Positions 5,427 to 5,899 of a stretch of DNA of 5,899 nt are shown in pieces. The first letter of the stretch is position 1. Every line of letters begins with the position of its first letter. This stretch comes from an uncultured Selenomonadaceae bacterium (GTDB taxonomy: Bacteria; Bacillota; Negativicutes; Selenomonadales; Selenomonadaceae): the NCBI GenBank assembly GCA_905236595.1, contig CAJORE010000126.1, positions 1 through 5,899 on the forward strand, written 5' to 3'. A program made the position numbers and the translations under genes. Below the pieces are notes generated by a model. It worked only from the letters and a program-made list of their open reading frames with translations. It ran no database searches and had not been told where the DNA came from.

Positions 5427-5899
5427 CTACGCGCCGATTTTGCCGCCCGTGCCGTACATTTTTATCGGTTCGGGGTTGGGCGCTATCTCCCATACGCCGC
5501 ACGGACAAACTCCGGCACAAATGCCGCAACCTATGCAACGATTCGCGTCCGACACATATTCCCATGTGCCGTCGTCGTGTTCGATACGCGAAATGGCTTT
5601 CTCGGGACACGAATACAGACACATTTGACAATCACGACAAGTGCCGCAACTTATGCAACGCCCCTTATCGTCCGCCGCCGCGCCCAATTCACAGGCATGG
5701 CACTTGGCAAAATACGCCGGGGACAAATTCGCGGCGGGAACCTGCGCCTTGTGCGGATAGGGGGCAAAATCCTGCCCCGTCACATAACGGTGCGCAAAAT
5801 ACGCCGCTTTTTTACCGTCGCCGATAGCGTCCGTCAGCCGCCCCGGTTTTATCACGTCCCCGGCGGCAAACACACCGGGCAAAATGCTCTTATCGGCGG
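5427..5899 (-). CDS. GltD-like FAD/NAD(P)-dependent oxidoreductase with C-terminal 2[4Fe-4S] ferredoxin domain (partial, N-terminus beyond the window)
   Basis: Only the last 156 complete codons are visible; the frame is open to the right edge, so the TTG at 5882 is internal. The visible part opens with LPGVFAAGDVI and then TDAIGDGKKAA, the closing FAD-binding signature of the glutamate synthase small-subunit (GltD) family. A linker then leads into a cysteine-rich tail. Two classic clusters are C87-x2-C90-x2-C93-x3-C97-P and C121-x2-C124-x2-C127-x3-C131-P (numbered from the first visible codon). Four further cysteines precede them, C66-x2-C69 and C81-x2-C84, and C133 follows. The enzyme probably moves electrons between NAD(P)H, flavin and ferredoxin-type clusters. 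Because amtB-glnB lies downstream on the same strand, a role in a glutamate synthase-type reaction is likely but not proven. Other members of this FAD-oxidoreductase/ferredoxin family serve different partners. Confidence 0.85.
   Translation of the reverse strand, partial: ADKSILPGVFAAGDVIKPGRLTDAIGDGKKAAYFAHRYVTGQDFAPYPHKAQVPAANLSPAYFAKCHACELGAAADDKGRCISCGTCRDCQMCLYSCPEKAISRIEHDDGTWEYVSDANRCIGCGICAGVCPCGVWEIAPNPEPIKMYGTGGKIGA

Overview
The window reads as chromosomal DNA from a diderm (outer-membrane) Firmicute, most likely a Negativicutes relative; this is inference. Three things point that way. A bacterial O-heptosyltransferase of the TibC/BAHT type implies heptose-nucleotide metabolism and surface autotransporters. 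The ammonium transporter and its PII protein are in the amtB-glnB order of Bacillus nrgAB. The transporter N-terminus and the long serine acetyltransferase also look Firmicute-like. Several genes appear to start at TTG behind good Shine-Dalgarno sequences. I see no mobile element, tRNA, rRNA or CRISPR array, and no gene-free stretch over 300 bases.

Left half (1-3605, + strand): the end of serA (phosphoglycerate dehydrogenase, first step of serine synthesis), an autotransporter O-heptosyltransferase, a secreted protein of unknown function starting 3 nt later, then a long-form serine O-acetyltransferase (first step of cysteine synthesis from serine). A strong intrinsic terminator closes the block. 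No terminator is visible between these genes, so they may be one transcription unit in which two serine/cysteine enzymes flank a pair of cell-surface genes.

Right half (3606-5899, - strand, convergent): read in the direction of transcription, it holds the C-terminus of a GltD-like FAD oxidoreductase with a cysteine-rich 2[4Fe-4S] tail, a terminator hairpin, then amtB (ammonium channel) and glnB (PII signal protein) 17 nt apart. This is a nitrogen-assimilation block: the oxidoreductase probably belongs to a glutamate synthase-type enzyme, AmtB imports ammonium and PII regulates the channel.

The most interesting element is the 54-nt leader between the oxidoreductase and amtB. The terminator has a 9-U tract ending only 24 nt before the amtB start codon, so there is no room for a promoter after it. 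Its 5' arm can instead fold into a 5-bp hairpin with the six-base loop AACGGC, followed 2 nt later by a second 5-bp hairpin with the six-base loop AGCAAU. Tandem hexaloop hairpins with A at loop position 1 (and G at position 4 in the first) resemble the dual-hairpin targets of ANTAR antiterminator proteins, which are known to control nitrogen genes. The second loop deviates from the consensus at position 4.
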